Assembly (NCBI RefSeq): GCF_011045835.1
Contig: NZ_CP047349.1
Span: 3,472,001-3,536,000 of the forward strand
Direction of reading: 5' to 3'
Source of the DNA: Proteus terrae subsp. cibarius
GTDB taxonomy: Bacteria > Pseudomonadota > Gammaproteobacteria > Enterobacterales > Enterobacteriaceae
DNA: 64,000 bases
Shown here: positions 47,947 through 56,619 of the stretch, one piece after another
Layout of the letters: each line of letters starts with the position of its first letter
Numbering within the stretch: the first letter of the stretch is position 1
Position numbers and translations under genes: made by a program
The notes under the pieces: model-generated
Databases searched by the model: none
Seen by the model: the letters and a program-made list of their open reading frames with translations, nothing else
What the model was told of the DNA's origin: nothing

Positions 47947-49290
47947 CTATGAGAATGCCAAGAACGGAGAGATAACGAGCAGTAAACCGGTAAAGATAAT
48001 CAGGTAAAGTGACGCACCTTTGTATTTATGTAACATTGGCACTTTGTACACTAAGTATGCAGGGATAAGACAACCCACCATACCGAAGATTGGGCTACAA
48101 ATTGAAGTGAAGCTCAATACTGGTGCATTAAGGATGATTGCGCCCCATGCCAGTAACACAGCGAAAATCATGATGCCGTTTTGTACCCATTTTTGGTTAA
48201 TTTTCTCTGTTGGGAGATAACGTTGCAGGATGTTCATCACGATCCCTTGTGTCGCTTCACGGAAACCTAAGTAAACACCAAAGAATGCAGTCATTACGGC
48301 AAAGATGTTCAGCATTACGCTTACAACGGTTACCCAACCACCAGGGAAGAATTTCGCAGCAATCGCTAATGCAGAGATATTTTGCTCATACGCTTTAACT
48401 GCTTCATCGTGACCCATTGCCAATGTGAATGAGATTGCATAGAAGAAAACAGTACAGAACAACACACCGAACGCGATATTCATTGCACGTAATGCTTTGT
48501 GACGAGCAACTTCACGGTTTTTATTACGACCACGGTAAGAGATAACCATTGGGCTTAATGTTTGGATAAACAGAATTGAAGTCAGTGTAAAAGGTAATGT
48601 AATGATTGCTTCTTTGATTAAGCGTCCAGCCGGTGGTAATGCACCTACGTTATAAAGATGCCACATACCAATCATGGAGAGCCCTAACGCTGCAACAACA
48701 AACAGTTTAGTCAGTACCATAAAGCTTGATACTTTAAACAGTAATTGTTCACCACGAGAAGAGATAGCCACTAACGCACAAATCAGGATCAAACCATAGA
48801 ATGGGTTTTCTGACAGTAAACCTTCTGTAACACCAAATGTTTGTAAGTAAGAAGCACTGTCATTGGTGATAGCTGTTGAGTAAACAAACATCCAAATGAC
48901 TAACATCACAAAGTAGAGTGCACCTAATAAAATACCCCAGTTTTTACCGAGATAACCAGTGATAACGCTTGGGTAGTCTTTACACTCCGGAGATTCAGCC
49001 AACGTATTAATAAATAGACGTTGGAAAAGATACATCGCTGGATAACCAATGATTGAGGATAGTAGGAAAACCCATAATCCCATCAGGCCTACCTGTACAG
49101 GTAAAAACACAATGCCTGCACCGATAGCCATACCGATACTCATGATAACCCAGCCCACATCATTGCCGTCGAATTTAATTGCTGCACGCCATTCTTGTTC
49201 AGTCATACCTGCGCGGCGAGCGCCAGCACTAGTTGCGGGATAGCTTGTTGTCTCTGTTTTTGAGGAAGCCGTTTCCATTTTAGTACTCAC
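47947..49290 (-). CDS. cyuP: Serine/threonine or cysteine permease of the HAAAP family (CyuP/YhaO)
   Basis: A 447-residue inner-membrane transporter with eleven predicted transmembrane helices. The segments GWVIMSIGMAIGAGIVFLPVQVG (TM1) and PFTLTSILFIQTLSPMVISY belong to the HAAAP family (TdcC, SdaC, YhaO). The N-terminus is cytoplasmic and rich in Ser/Thr. It is the first gene of the two-gene operon; E. coli YhaO (CyuP) transports cysteine or D-serine. Substrate cannot be fixed from sequence, but the partner gene points to cysteine. Confidence 0.88.
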   Translation of the reverse strand: MSTKMETASSKTETTSYPATSAGARRAGMTEQEWRAAIKFDGNDVGWVIMSIGMAIGAGIVFLPVQVGLMGLWVFLLSSIIGYPAMYLFQRLFINTLAESPECKDYPSVITGYLGKNWGILLGALYFVMLVIWMFVYSTAITNDSASYLQTFGVTEGLLSENPFYGLILICALVAISSRGEQLLFKVSSFMVLTKLFVVAALGLSMIGMWHLYNVGALPPAGRLIKEAIITLPFTLTSILFIQTLSPMVISYRGRNKNREVARHKALRAMNIAFGVLFCTVFFYAISFTLAMGHDEAVKAYEQNISALAIAAKFFPGGWVTVVSVMLNIFAVMTAFFGVYLGFREATQGIVMNILQRYLPTEKINQKWVQNGIMIFAVLLAWGAIILNAPVLSFTSICSPIFGMVGCLIPAYLVYKVPMLHKYKGASLYLIIFTGLLLVISPFLAFS

Positions 49291-49878
49291 TTTTTATATT
49301 GTAATTGTTAATAGCAAAACGAATTTTTGGGGGTAAAAAAAGTCTATCTAACATTGCGATGTCGAAATAGCCTTACTCTTTGCAGGTATTATTTATTATG
49401 GGTAAATGATAGGGAATATTACGGAGAAAAAAGTTGTTATAAATCGTGATAGCCTGAAATGATTTGGAAAAAAATTCTATCGTAAGGAGAAAAGTAGGAT
49501 TATCTGTTCAAAGAGCATAGTAAATAATAACCTTCCCTCTACTGCACCCCTCAAAAATAAATAACTGATTGATTAATAATAAAAAACACCCATTGTTATA
49601 CAATAATAGTCAAGTATAACAATTGAAACAAATCACCAAATAAACTGTGCTGTCCATCACGATATACTATGATAATCCTTTCTATTTAGCTTTGTTATCT
49701 CGTATTTGGTTAACATATCGTTACAAAACAGCATAATTAACCATTTAATCTGCTTTTTATAAAAATAGGCAGTTAATAAGATAAAAAATCGATAAGGAAG
49801 TGAATAGCCAAAAGAGAATACTTTTTTCAATAGAATTAAATTCTATCATACTCCGCGGATTTACTTTTCTTGAAGAAA
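49291..49878. other. Intergenic region upstream of cyuP
   Basis: Noncoding, AT-rich region of about 590 bp between cyuP and the terminator after uvrA. It should contain the cyuPA promoter. I see no open frame with a ribosome binding site and no clear operator. Confidence 0.5.
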
Positions 49879-49920
49879 GCGCGCTACAAACAGTAAAGTA
49901 TTTATTGTCTGTAGCGCTTA
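49879..49920 (-). terminator. Hairpin terminator after uvrA
   Basis: On the minus strand AAGCGCTACAGACA pairs with TGTTTGTAGCGC (one mismatch) across an 18-base loop, and a CTTTCTTC tract follows. It lies about 30 bp beyond the uvrA stop codon. Confidence 0.65.
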
Positions 49921-49947
49921 GATCATAAGGGAATAAGTGACGTAATC

Positions 49948-52782
49948 TTAATAACCACGCTCTAAGATTGGTTTTAAGAATTTTGCAGTATGTGAACCTT
50001 CAAATTCTGCAACTTGCTCTGGTGTGCCTGACACTAAAATTTGACCACCACCACTTCCGCCTTCAGGGCCAAGATCTACAATCCAGTCTGCTGTTTTGAT
50101 CACATCAAGATTGTGCTCAATGACAACAATAGTATTACCTTGGTTACGTAACTGATGAAGAACTTCAAGCAACAACTCAATATCAGCAAAGTGAAGCCCG
50201 GTTGTCGGCTCATCGAGAATATAGAGTGTCTGTCCTGTTCCACGTTTTGACAACTCTTTTGCTAACTTAACCCGCTGCGCTTCACCGCCCGATAAAGTCG
50301 TAGCTGATTGCCCTAAACGAATATAAGAAAGACCAACATCAATCAATGTTTGTAGTTTACGAGCTAATGCCGGCACTGCATCAAAGAATTCTCTCGCCTC
50401 TTCAATGGTCATATCCAACGCTTCGTGAATATTTTTTCCTTTGTATTTAACTTCAAGGGTTTCACGGTTATAACGCTGACCTTTACATTGATCACAAGGT
50501 ACATACACATCAGGTAAGAAATGCATTTCAACTTTTAAGACGCCGTCGCCTTGGCAAGCTTCACAACGACCACCTTTGACGTTGAAACTAAAACGACCCG
50601 GCGTATAACCACGAGTACGAGATTCAGGTACACCCGCAAATAACTCACGAATAGGTGTAAAGACACCCGTATAAGTTGCAGGGTTTGAACGAGGAGTACG
50701 ACCTATTGGGCTTTGGTTAATATCAATAACTTTATCGAAATACTCTAGCCCTTCAACATCTAAATAAGGCGCAGGTACGCTATTTGTAGCCCCATTTAAT
50801 TGGCGTTGGGCAATAGGGAATAACGTATCGTTGATAAGCGTTGATTTACCTGATCCTGAAACGCCTGTAATGCAGGTAAATAAACCTACAGGTAATTTCA
50901 GATTAACATTTTTTAAGTTATTACCTTTTGCGCCAAGAATGGTCAGCATTTTTTCGCGATCAACCGGTACACGTTGCTCTGGAATTGCGATACGACGCTC
51001 ACCACTTAAGAATTTCCCCGTTAATGAATTCGGGTTATTAATGATATCTTCAAGAGTTCCTTGAGCGACAATTTCACCACCATGAACACCCGCACCAGGT
51101 CCAATATCAATAACATGATCAGCTGCACGGATAGCATCTTCGTCATGCTCAACGACGATCACGGTGTTACCCAAATTACGTAAGTGGATCAGCGTTTCAA
51201 GTAAGCGATCGTTATCTCGTTGATGTAAACCAATTGAAGGCTCATCCAACACATACATAACGCCAACTAATCCCGCACCAATTTGGCTCGCTAAACGAAT
51301 ACGTTGTGCTTCACCACCTGATAATGTTTCAGCGGAACGAGAAAGTGTGAGGTAATTTAATCCCACATTTACCAAGAATTTTAGTCGGTCACCAATCTCT
51401 TTTAAGACTTTTTCTGCAATCTTCGCGCGTTGACCACTCAATTTCAGATTTTGGAAAAAGGTCATTGCATGACCAATGCTGTAATCGGCTATTTCTGGCA
51501 ATGTTGTATTTTCAACATACACATGACGTGCTTCTCGGCGTAAACGCGTACCACCACAAGAAGCACATGAGCGATTACTAATATATTTAGAAAGTTCTTC
51601 ACGTACCGCGCTAGATTCTGTCTCACGGTAACGGCGTTCCATATTATTTAATACACCTTCAAAAGGATGATGACGAACAACAACATCGCCACGATCGTTT
51701 GTGTATTTAAATTCAATATTCTCTTTGCCTGACCCAGTTAAAATGACTTTCTGGATATTATCTGGTAACGAATCAAATGGTGCTTCAACATCAAAATGAT
51801 AGTGTTCACCCAATGAGCGAAGCATCTGGAAATAGTAGAAATTACGGCGATCCCACCCTTTAATTGCGCCACCAGCAAGAGAGATCTCTCTATTTTGGAT
51901 CACTAATTCAGGATCAAAGAATTGCTGAACACCTAAGCCATCACACGTTGGACACGCACCAGCAGGGTTATTAAAGGAGAATAAACGAGGTTCTAGTTCG
52001 CTCATGCTGTAACCACAAACAGGACAAGCAAAGTTTGCAGAAAAAACAATATCGTCTGCATTGCTATCGTCCATATCAGAGATAACAGCGGTACCACCAG
52101 AAAGCTCTAATGCGGTTTCAAAAGATTCAGCTAAACGTTGAGCTAGATCGTCACGAACCTTAAAGCGGTCAATAACCACTTCAATGGTATGTTTCTTCTG
52201 TAACTCTAATGTTGGCGGATCTGAAAGATCACACACTTCACCATCAATACGAGCACGAATATAGCCTTGAGCGGCAAGATTATTAAGTAACTTAATATGC
52301 TCGCCTTTACGCTCTTTCACCACAGGCGCTAAAAGCATTAAGCGCTTGCCTTCAGGTTGCTCAAGTACATTATCGACCATTTGGCTGACTGTTTGAGCCG
52401 CAAGTGGAATGTCGTGATCAGGACAACGAGGCTCACCAACACGTGCAAATAAAAGACGCAAGTAGTCGTGAATTTCTGTAATTGTTCCCACTGTAGAACG
52501 TGGGTTGTGCGACGTAGATTTCTGCTCAATCGAAATAGCGGGAGATAAACCTTCAATATGGTCAACATCAGGTTTTTCCATCAACGAAAGAAACTGACGA
52601 GCATAAGCAGAAAGCGATTCTACATAGCGTCGCTGCCCTTCTGCATAAAGCGTATCAAAGGCTAAAGAAGATTTACCTGAACCAGAAAGCCCCGTAATAA
52701 CAATTAGTTTATCGCGAGGAATGATCAAGTTGATATTTTTTAGATTATGGGTGCGAGCGCCCCGTACTTCGATTTTATCCAT
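49948..52782 (-). CDS. uvrA: UvrABC excinuclease subunit A
   Basis: The start is set at ATG 52782 ([19 protein letters not shown]); 944 residues, close to E. coli UvrA (940). Both ABC modules are intact: Walker [20 protein letters not shown] near 31 and [17 protein letters not shown] near 640, signatures [16 protein letters not shown] and [16 protein letters not shown]. Zinc motifs [30 protein letters not shown] and [29 protein letters not shown] are present. It recognises bulky DNA damage. ssb is divergent and a LexA box lies between the two genes. Confidence 0.98.
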   Translation of the reverse strand: MDKIEVRGARTHNLKNINLIIPRDKLIVITGLSGSGKSSLAFDTLYAEGQRRYVESLSAYARQFLSLMEKPDVDHIEGLSPAISIEQKSTSHNPRSTVGTITEIHDYLRLLFARVGEPRCPDHDIPLAAQTVSQMVDNVLEQPEGKRLMLLAPVVKERKGEHIKLLNNLAAQGYIRARIDGEVCDLSDPPTLELQKKHTIEVVIDRFKVRDDLAQRLAESFETALELSGGTAVISDMDDSNADDIVFSANFACPVCGYSMSELEPRLFSFNNPAGACPTCDGLGVQQFFDPELVIQNREISLAGGAIKGWDRRNFYYFQMLRSLGEHYHFDVEAPFDSLPDNIQKVILTGSGKENIEFKYTNDRGDVVVRHHPFEGVLNNMERRYRETESSAVREELSKYISNRSCASCGGTRLRREARHVYVENTTLPEIADYSIGHAMTFFQNLKLSGQRAKIAEKVLKEIGDRLKFLVNVGLNYLTLSRSAETLSGGEAQRIRLASQIGAGLVGVMYVLDEPSIGLHQRDNDRLLETLIHLRNLGNTVIVVEHDEDAIRAADHVIDIGPGAGVHGGEIVAQGTLEDIINNPNSLTGKFLSGERRIAIPEQRVPVDREKMLTILGAKGNNLKNVNLKLPVGLFTCITGVSGSGKSTLINDTLFPIAQRQLNGATNSVPAPYLDVEGLEYFDKVIDINQSPIGRTPRSNPATYTGVFTPIRELFAGVPESRTRGYTPGRFSFNVKGGRCEACQGDGVLKVEMHFLPDVYVPCDQCKGQRYNRETLEVKYKGKNIHEALDMTIEEAREFFDAVPALARKLQTLIDVGLSYIRLGQSATTLSGGEAQRVKLAKELSKRGTGQTLYILDEPTTGLHFADIELLLEVLHQLRNQGNTIVVIEHNLDVIKTADWIVDLGPEGGSGGGQILVSGTPEQVAEFEGSHTAKFLKPILERGY

Positions 52783-52848
52783 GAATATATCCCGGATTGA
52801 AAGAGTCGCCGAAAAAGAAAGAATCGGATAATTATGACACAAAGTTAA

Positions 52849-52864
52849 CTGAATGGATATACAG
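52849..52864. promoter_or_regulatory. LexA box between uvrA and ssb
   Basis: CTGAATGGATATACAG fits CTG-N10-CAG of the SOS box and has a mostly A/T core. It lies 67 bp upstream of the uvrA start and within the shared uvrA-ssb intergenic region, where E. coli also carries an SOS box. Confidence 0.85.
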
Positions 52865-53034
52865 TATATATAGTGAAATTGAATGGTGATGTAACTCTGT
52901 CATTTTGAGACAGAAAAATTTCGACAATGTTCACAATTGAGAAATTCATCACACGTCATATTCAAATTTTAGCGTACGTGATAAACTTATTCGCTTATGA
53001 TTTCAAAAAATTTACTTTCGCAGGAGTACCTCAC

Positions 53035-53562
53035 ATGGCGAGCAGAGGCGTAAACAAAGTTATTCTTATCGGTAATTTAGGGCAGGATCCAGAAATCCGT
53101 TATATGCCAAGTGGCGGTGCAGTTGCCAATCTAACACTGGCAACATCAGAAAGCTGGCGCGATAAACAAACCGGTGAAATGAAAGAAAAAACCGAGTGGC
53201 ACCGTGTGGTAATTTTCGGCAAATTAGCGGAAATTGCAGGCGAATATCTGCGTAAAGGTTCACAAGTGTATATCGAAGGTCAGTTACAAACACGTAAATG
53301 GCAAGACCAAAGCGGTCAAGACAGATATAGCACTGAAGTTGTTGTTAACATTGGCGGCTCAATGCAAATGTTAGGCGGCCGTGGTAACCAAGATGGCGCA
53401 CCTTCTCAAGGTGGTCAAGGCGGTTGGGGTCAACCACAACAGCCACAAGCATCACAACAATTTAGCGGTGGTGCACAATCTCGCCCAGCACAACAACCAG
53501 CTGCCGCACCAGCGCCAAACAATGAACCACCAATGGATTTTGATGACGATATTCCGTTCTGA
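53035..53562 (+). CDS. ssb: Single-stranded DNA-binding protein SSB
   Basis: The start is ATG 53035 ([20 protein letters not shown]) after CAGGAGTACCTCAC; 175 residues. The OB domain spans 1-112, followed by a Gly/Gln/Pro-rich linker and the acidic tip [11 protein letters not shown] that binds partner proteins. The last sense codon TTC is followed by TGA; this stop codon and everything downstream come from an inserted mobile element. The probable original end, TTC TAA, is preserved at the other side of the element (63375-63379). Protein sequence is unchanged by the insertion. Confidence 0.98.
   Translation: MASRGVNKVILIGNLGQDPEIRYMPSGGAVANLTLATSESWRDKQTGEMKEKTEWHRVVIFGKLAEIAGEYLRKGSQVYIEGQLQTRKWQDQSGQDRYSTEVVVNIGGSMQMLGGRGNQDGAPSQGGQGGWGQPQQPQASQQFSGGAQSRPAQQPAAAPAPNNEPPMDFDDDIPF
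53554..53560. repeat. Attachment-site repeat, left copy (CCGTTCT)
   Basis: CCGTTCT is the last part of ssb, ending at the T of its stop codon. The same seven bases stand at 63371-63377, where they are followed by AAATTTCAG rather than GACGGTTAC. This is the pattern of a short core or target duplication created by insertion. Confidence 0.85.
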
Positions 53563-53563
53563 C

Positions 53564-53719
53564 GGTTACTTGAGACCTAGTTTTGTTAAGTTTTATTATT
53601 TAAATTAAATATAACAAAGGCTTGAGATAAAAGTTTACAGTAAGTCTTGCAACTTCTGTAAACTTTTTTTATGCTGATTTTATGGTTACGGGTTACCTTG
53701 AGAATTTGTTAAGTTTTTA
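53564..53719. repeat. Left-end repeated recombinase-site motifs
   Basis: GGTTAC-TTGAGA...TTGTTAAGTTTTA at 53564-53595 recurs as GGTTACCTTGAGAATTTGTTAAG at 53691-53713, and an extra GGTTAC is at 53684-53689. The reverse complement GGTTACCTTGAG is found near the right end. These are likely recombinase binding sites. Confidence 0.7.
53630..53670 (+). terminator. Hairpin with T-tract at the left end of the element
   Basis: AAAGTTTACAG (53630-53640) and CTGTAAACTTT (53656-53666) form a perfect 11-base stem with a 15-base loop, followed by TTTT. It has the form of a factor-independent terminator and would end the ssb transcript soon after the insertion point, replacing the original ssb terminator displaced to 63417. 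Confidence 0.8.
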
Positions 53720-53736
53720 GTGAATTTAAGGACTGA

Positions 53737-55059
53737 ATGAAGACAAAAGTATTTCAAATGGCGAGTGGAGAAAGCTACTCAATTCTTTTAGGTGAGGATG
53801 GTATGCCATTGCCTTACCATAACCTTTTTGTCACCCTGCATTACCGAAATCAATCAAAAGCAAGTAACACCTGTTCTCGTGTTTTTGATCACCTTAGCTT
53901 TCTTGAGGAAATTTGTCGGTTTGAAAATATTGACTTGATTGAACGATGTAAAACAGGTGATTTTCTGACAAAGAAAGAGTTTGAGAACATTAAGAAATAC
54001 TCAAAGCATACAGTAGCGTCATTCCGTGAAATGGTTGCGAGACATAAATCCTCTAATGTCGTAATCATCAAGAAAAATAAACTTGAAACGGCAAGAGCCA
54101 ATTTTGTCGTCAATCATGAGGGGAACATCTCACCCCACACGGTATACAACCGACTAACTGTGTTTGCGCAATTTATTGGTTGGCTTGAAGAAGAATTGTT
54201 TCCCTCTAAAGATTCCACGGCAGAGATCGAACTCAAGAAAATCAGGGGCAACAAGTTTGGCACCAGTGATGAAGCTCTTGATTGGGGAGATTGGCGCTCT
54301 CTAGAGCCAATTGAAAAAACTCGAGTCCTTGATGTGGTTCACCCTGACTCCTCAGAGAATCCTTGGAAATCAGAATCTGTTCGATATCGTAATCAACTTA
54401 TCGTAAATATATTGTTTGCTATTGGCTGTCGCCGTGGAGAACTGCTTAAAATCAGAGTAAAAACAGACAGCAATCAATCTGATATCAGAAAGCGTGACAA
54501 AGATGGCCGTTACTTCGTTATGATCCGCTCACAAACTGACTACCGCGACAAACGCAAGCACAGGCCAGAAGGTAAAACCATGGGGCGATTCGTCCCAATG
54601 GATAAACGTTTGGCCGATATGTATGAAAACTACCTTACCCATCACCGTCCTAATGCTGCTGGTTCTGAGCATATCGAGTACCTGTTCGTTACTCATAACC
54701 ATAAGGTGCAAACCAACACCGCCTTATCAATGGCTCAGGTAAATAAGATTTTTCGTGAGATCTCTGAGGTGGTTGGCTTTAGGGTTCATCCTCATGGGAT
54801 ACGTCATACGTGGAACGATGAATACAGTAGGTTTGCAGATAAACGTATTGCCGAAGGAAAAACAACGGAAGCCAAGTCGGAAGCCGATAGACGAAAATTG
54901 ATGGGCTGGAGTGAAGATTCCAGTAGCGCAAAACGTTACTCAAAACGACATGATGATAAACGTGCAATGGACATGGCATTAGACCTTCAAGAAGAAGAGT
55001 TAATCACTATAAATTCAATTGTCCAACAACGTGATGAAGGGGTTTGGACAGGGGAATAA
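53737..55059 (+). CDS. Tyrosine recombinase, first of three in the element
   Basis: A 440-residue integrase with a complete active site: Arg in GCRRGELLKI near residue 232, H353-x2-R356 in HPHGIRHTW, Trp391 in LMGWSEDSSS in place of the second His, and nucleophile Tyr401 in AKRYSKRHD. Residues 1-175 form the DNA-binding part (a SAM-like/core-binding region, SPHTVYNRLTVFAQFIGWLEEE). The ribosome binding site AAGGACTGA precedes ATG 53737. The stop is 6 bp before the next gene. Presumably the main catalytic partner for insertion into ssb. In GMT-type loci an additional integrase also precedes the trio, as far as I recall; this is uncertain. Confidence 0.9.
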   Translation: MKTKVFQMASGESYSILLGEDGMPLPYHNLFVTLHYRNQSKASNTCSRVFDHLSFLEEICRFENIDLIERCKTGDFLTKKEFENIKKYSKHTVASFREMVARHKSSNVVIIKKNKLETARANFVVNHEGNISPHTVYNRLTVFAQFIGWLEEELFPSKDSTAEIELKKIRGNKFGTSDEALDWGDWRSLEPIEKTRVLDVVHPDSSENPWKSESVRYRNQLIVNILFAIGCRRGELLKIRVKTDSNQSDIRKRDKDGRYFVMIRSQTDYRDKRKHRPEGKTMGRFVPMDKRLADMYENYLTHHRPNAAGSEHIEYLFVTHNHKVQTNTALSMAQVNKIFREISEVVGFRVHPHGIRHTWNDEYSRFADKRIAEGKTTEAKSEADRRKLMGWSEDSSSAKRYSKRHDDKRAMDMALDLQEEELITINSIVQQRDEGVWTGE

Positions 55060-55065
55060 TAAAAA

Positions 55066-56619
55066 ATGAATCACGATCATGTGAATTTTGAATTTGCCAA
55101 CGAAAGCAAAGTAACAACATGTATGTCATACAATGGCTTTGAGTTTAATTACCTTTCAGACCGATGGACTCTCAATCGGAATGTCACGGTATTGGTGGAT
55201 TTCTTAGATTCATTTGTACAGCCGTTACAAGAGGATATTCGAGAAGTACTGGTGTTTTATGCTGAAACTTCATCTGCTAAACACACCCAAAATATATCCG
55301 TGCAGCTTAAACTTTACCAAACGATAACAGGTCAAAATGACTTAACTGAACAGGGGTTTGCATCCTTTAAAAATGCATTACCTAAGAAGGATTGGTACAA
55401 GGTCTCAGTTGTTCGGGGAATGCTGCGACAAATGCGCTATTTGGGGCTGGATAAACATATTGATGATGCAGTGTTTAAGCTGACTGATCAATGGAGTTTA
55501 GGTGGCAATGATAAAGGGGTAGCTGTACTTACTCTTGACCCTGAAACAGGGCCATTCAGTGATTTAGAGTTTCAAGCAATTGGTTTACATGCTGCTCATC
55601 GATATGCTGAAGGAGCGCTTAGAACAGATGAGTATGCTTGTCTCTCGATGTTTAAGGCGTCCGGTCGTCGTCCTGTTCAGATTGCATCTATCAAGTGTAA
55701 AGACTTTTCTTATTCGACTAAATATACCGGATCTCCAACGTATGTGGTGCTGATCCCTAGGGCAAAAGTACGTGGAGGAAAGTTCCGTAGTATCCTAAAG
55801 CCTTATGCTTTAGTGAATTCGGTTGCACAGGTTGTTGAACTACATATCAAAGAACAGACAGCTAAGGTGGAAGCAGCTTTAGGGCGGAAAATGACGTTTG
55901 AAGAAAAAGGTGAACTACCTTTGTTTATCGATGTTGGTACCACTGTAGAAATTCAATCAATACCTCCAGATTCATTAATGAACTATCTCAAATCCGAACT
56001 ACCGCATATTAAAACAAACAACCTAACGAGTAAGTTAAACAGTGCGGTCAAAAAGCTAAAAGTCATCAGTGAGCGAACTGGCGAATCTTTAAAATCAACA
56101 AGCTACCGTTTTCGCTATACCTTGGGTACCAGAGCTGCTAGGGAGGGAGCTGGTATACTTACTATTGCCAATTTGCTTGACCAGTCTGATACGCAAAATG
56201 TAAAAGTGTATGTTGCTAACGCCCCTGAGCATGCTGTGCATATTTCAAAAATCATGAACCAACCGCTGGCTCGGTATGCCTCTGCTTTCGCAGGCAAACT
56301 GGTTGAAGACGAGGCTGAAGCCAATACAGAAAATGCAGGTGCGGCACGCATTCCTTGTCGAGAAAAAGACTGTGAGGTCGGCTCATGTGGCTCAAGCAGT
56401 TTTTGCCAAGATTATGCCCCTATCGCTTGCTATTTATGCCCTAAATTCCGTCCGTGGGCACATGCTCCGCATCACCTGATCCTCGAATGGTTGATTGAAG
56501 AGCGAGAGCGATTAAAAGTAGATGCCAATGGCGACATGCAAATCGTTTCAATCAATGACAATGCCATTCTAGCAGTATGCCAAGTAATCCAGCTATGCAA
56601 GGAGCATAACAATGGTTGA
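55066..56619 (+). CDS. Tyrosine-recombinase-like protein with altered active site and Cys-rich tail (possibly GmtY-like)
   Basis: A 517-residue protein. The fold is recognisable by SGRRPVQIASIKCKDF (Arg201), TSYRFRYTLGTRAAREG (344-360) and NVKVYVANAPEHA with Tyr382. In the second block the usual His of HxxR is Tyr347 (YRFR), so the active site is altered but Arg350 and Tyr382 remain. The C-terminus holds six cysteines (C431, C436, C441, C447, C455, C458: CREKDCEVGSC, YLCPKF) that could bind zinc. It overlaps the next gene by 8 bp, so the operon is coupled. Function in recombination as an accessory or second recombinase is inferred. Confidence 0.8.
   Translation: MNHDHVNFEFANESKVTTCMSYNGFEFNYLSDRWTLNRNVTVLVDFLDSFVQPLQEDIREVLVFYAETSSAKHTQNISVQLKLYQTITGQNDLTEQGFASFKNALPKKDWYKVSVVRGMLRQMRYLGLDKHIDDAVFKLTDQWSLGGNDKGVAVLTLDPETGPFSDLEFQAIGLHAAHRYAEGALRTDEYACLSMFKASGRRPVQIASIKCKDFSYSTKYTGSPTYVVLIPRAKVRGGKFRSILKPYALVNSVAQVVELHIKEQTAKVEAALGRKMTFEEKGELPLFIDVGTTVEIQSIPPDSLMNYLKSELPHIKTNNLTSKLNSAVKKLKVISERTGESLKSTSYRFRYTLGTRAAREGAGILTIANLLDQSDTQNVKVYVANAPEHAVHISKIMNQPLARYASAFAGKLVEDEAEANTENAGAARIPCREKDCEVGSCGSSSFCQDYAPIACYLCPKFRPWAHAPHHLILEWLIEERERLKVDANGDMQIVSINDNAILAVCQVIQLCKEHNNG

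Noticed and set aside
49291..49947. tRNA or small RNA gene between cyuP and uvrA
   Set aside because: No cloverleaf-forming sequence was found; only the hairpin assigned as the uvrA terminator.
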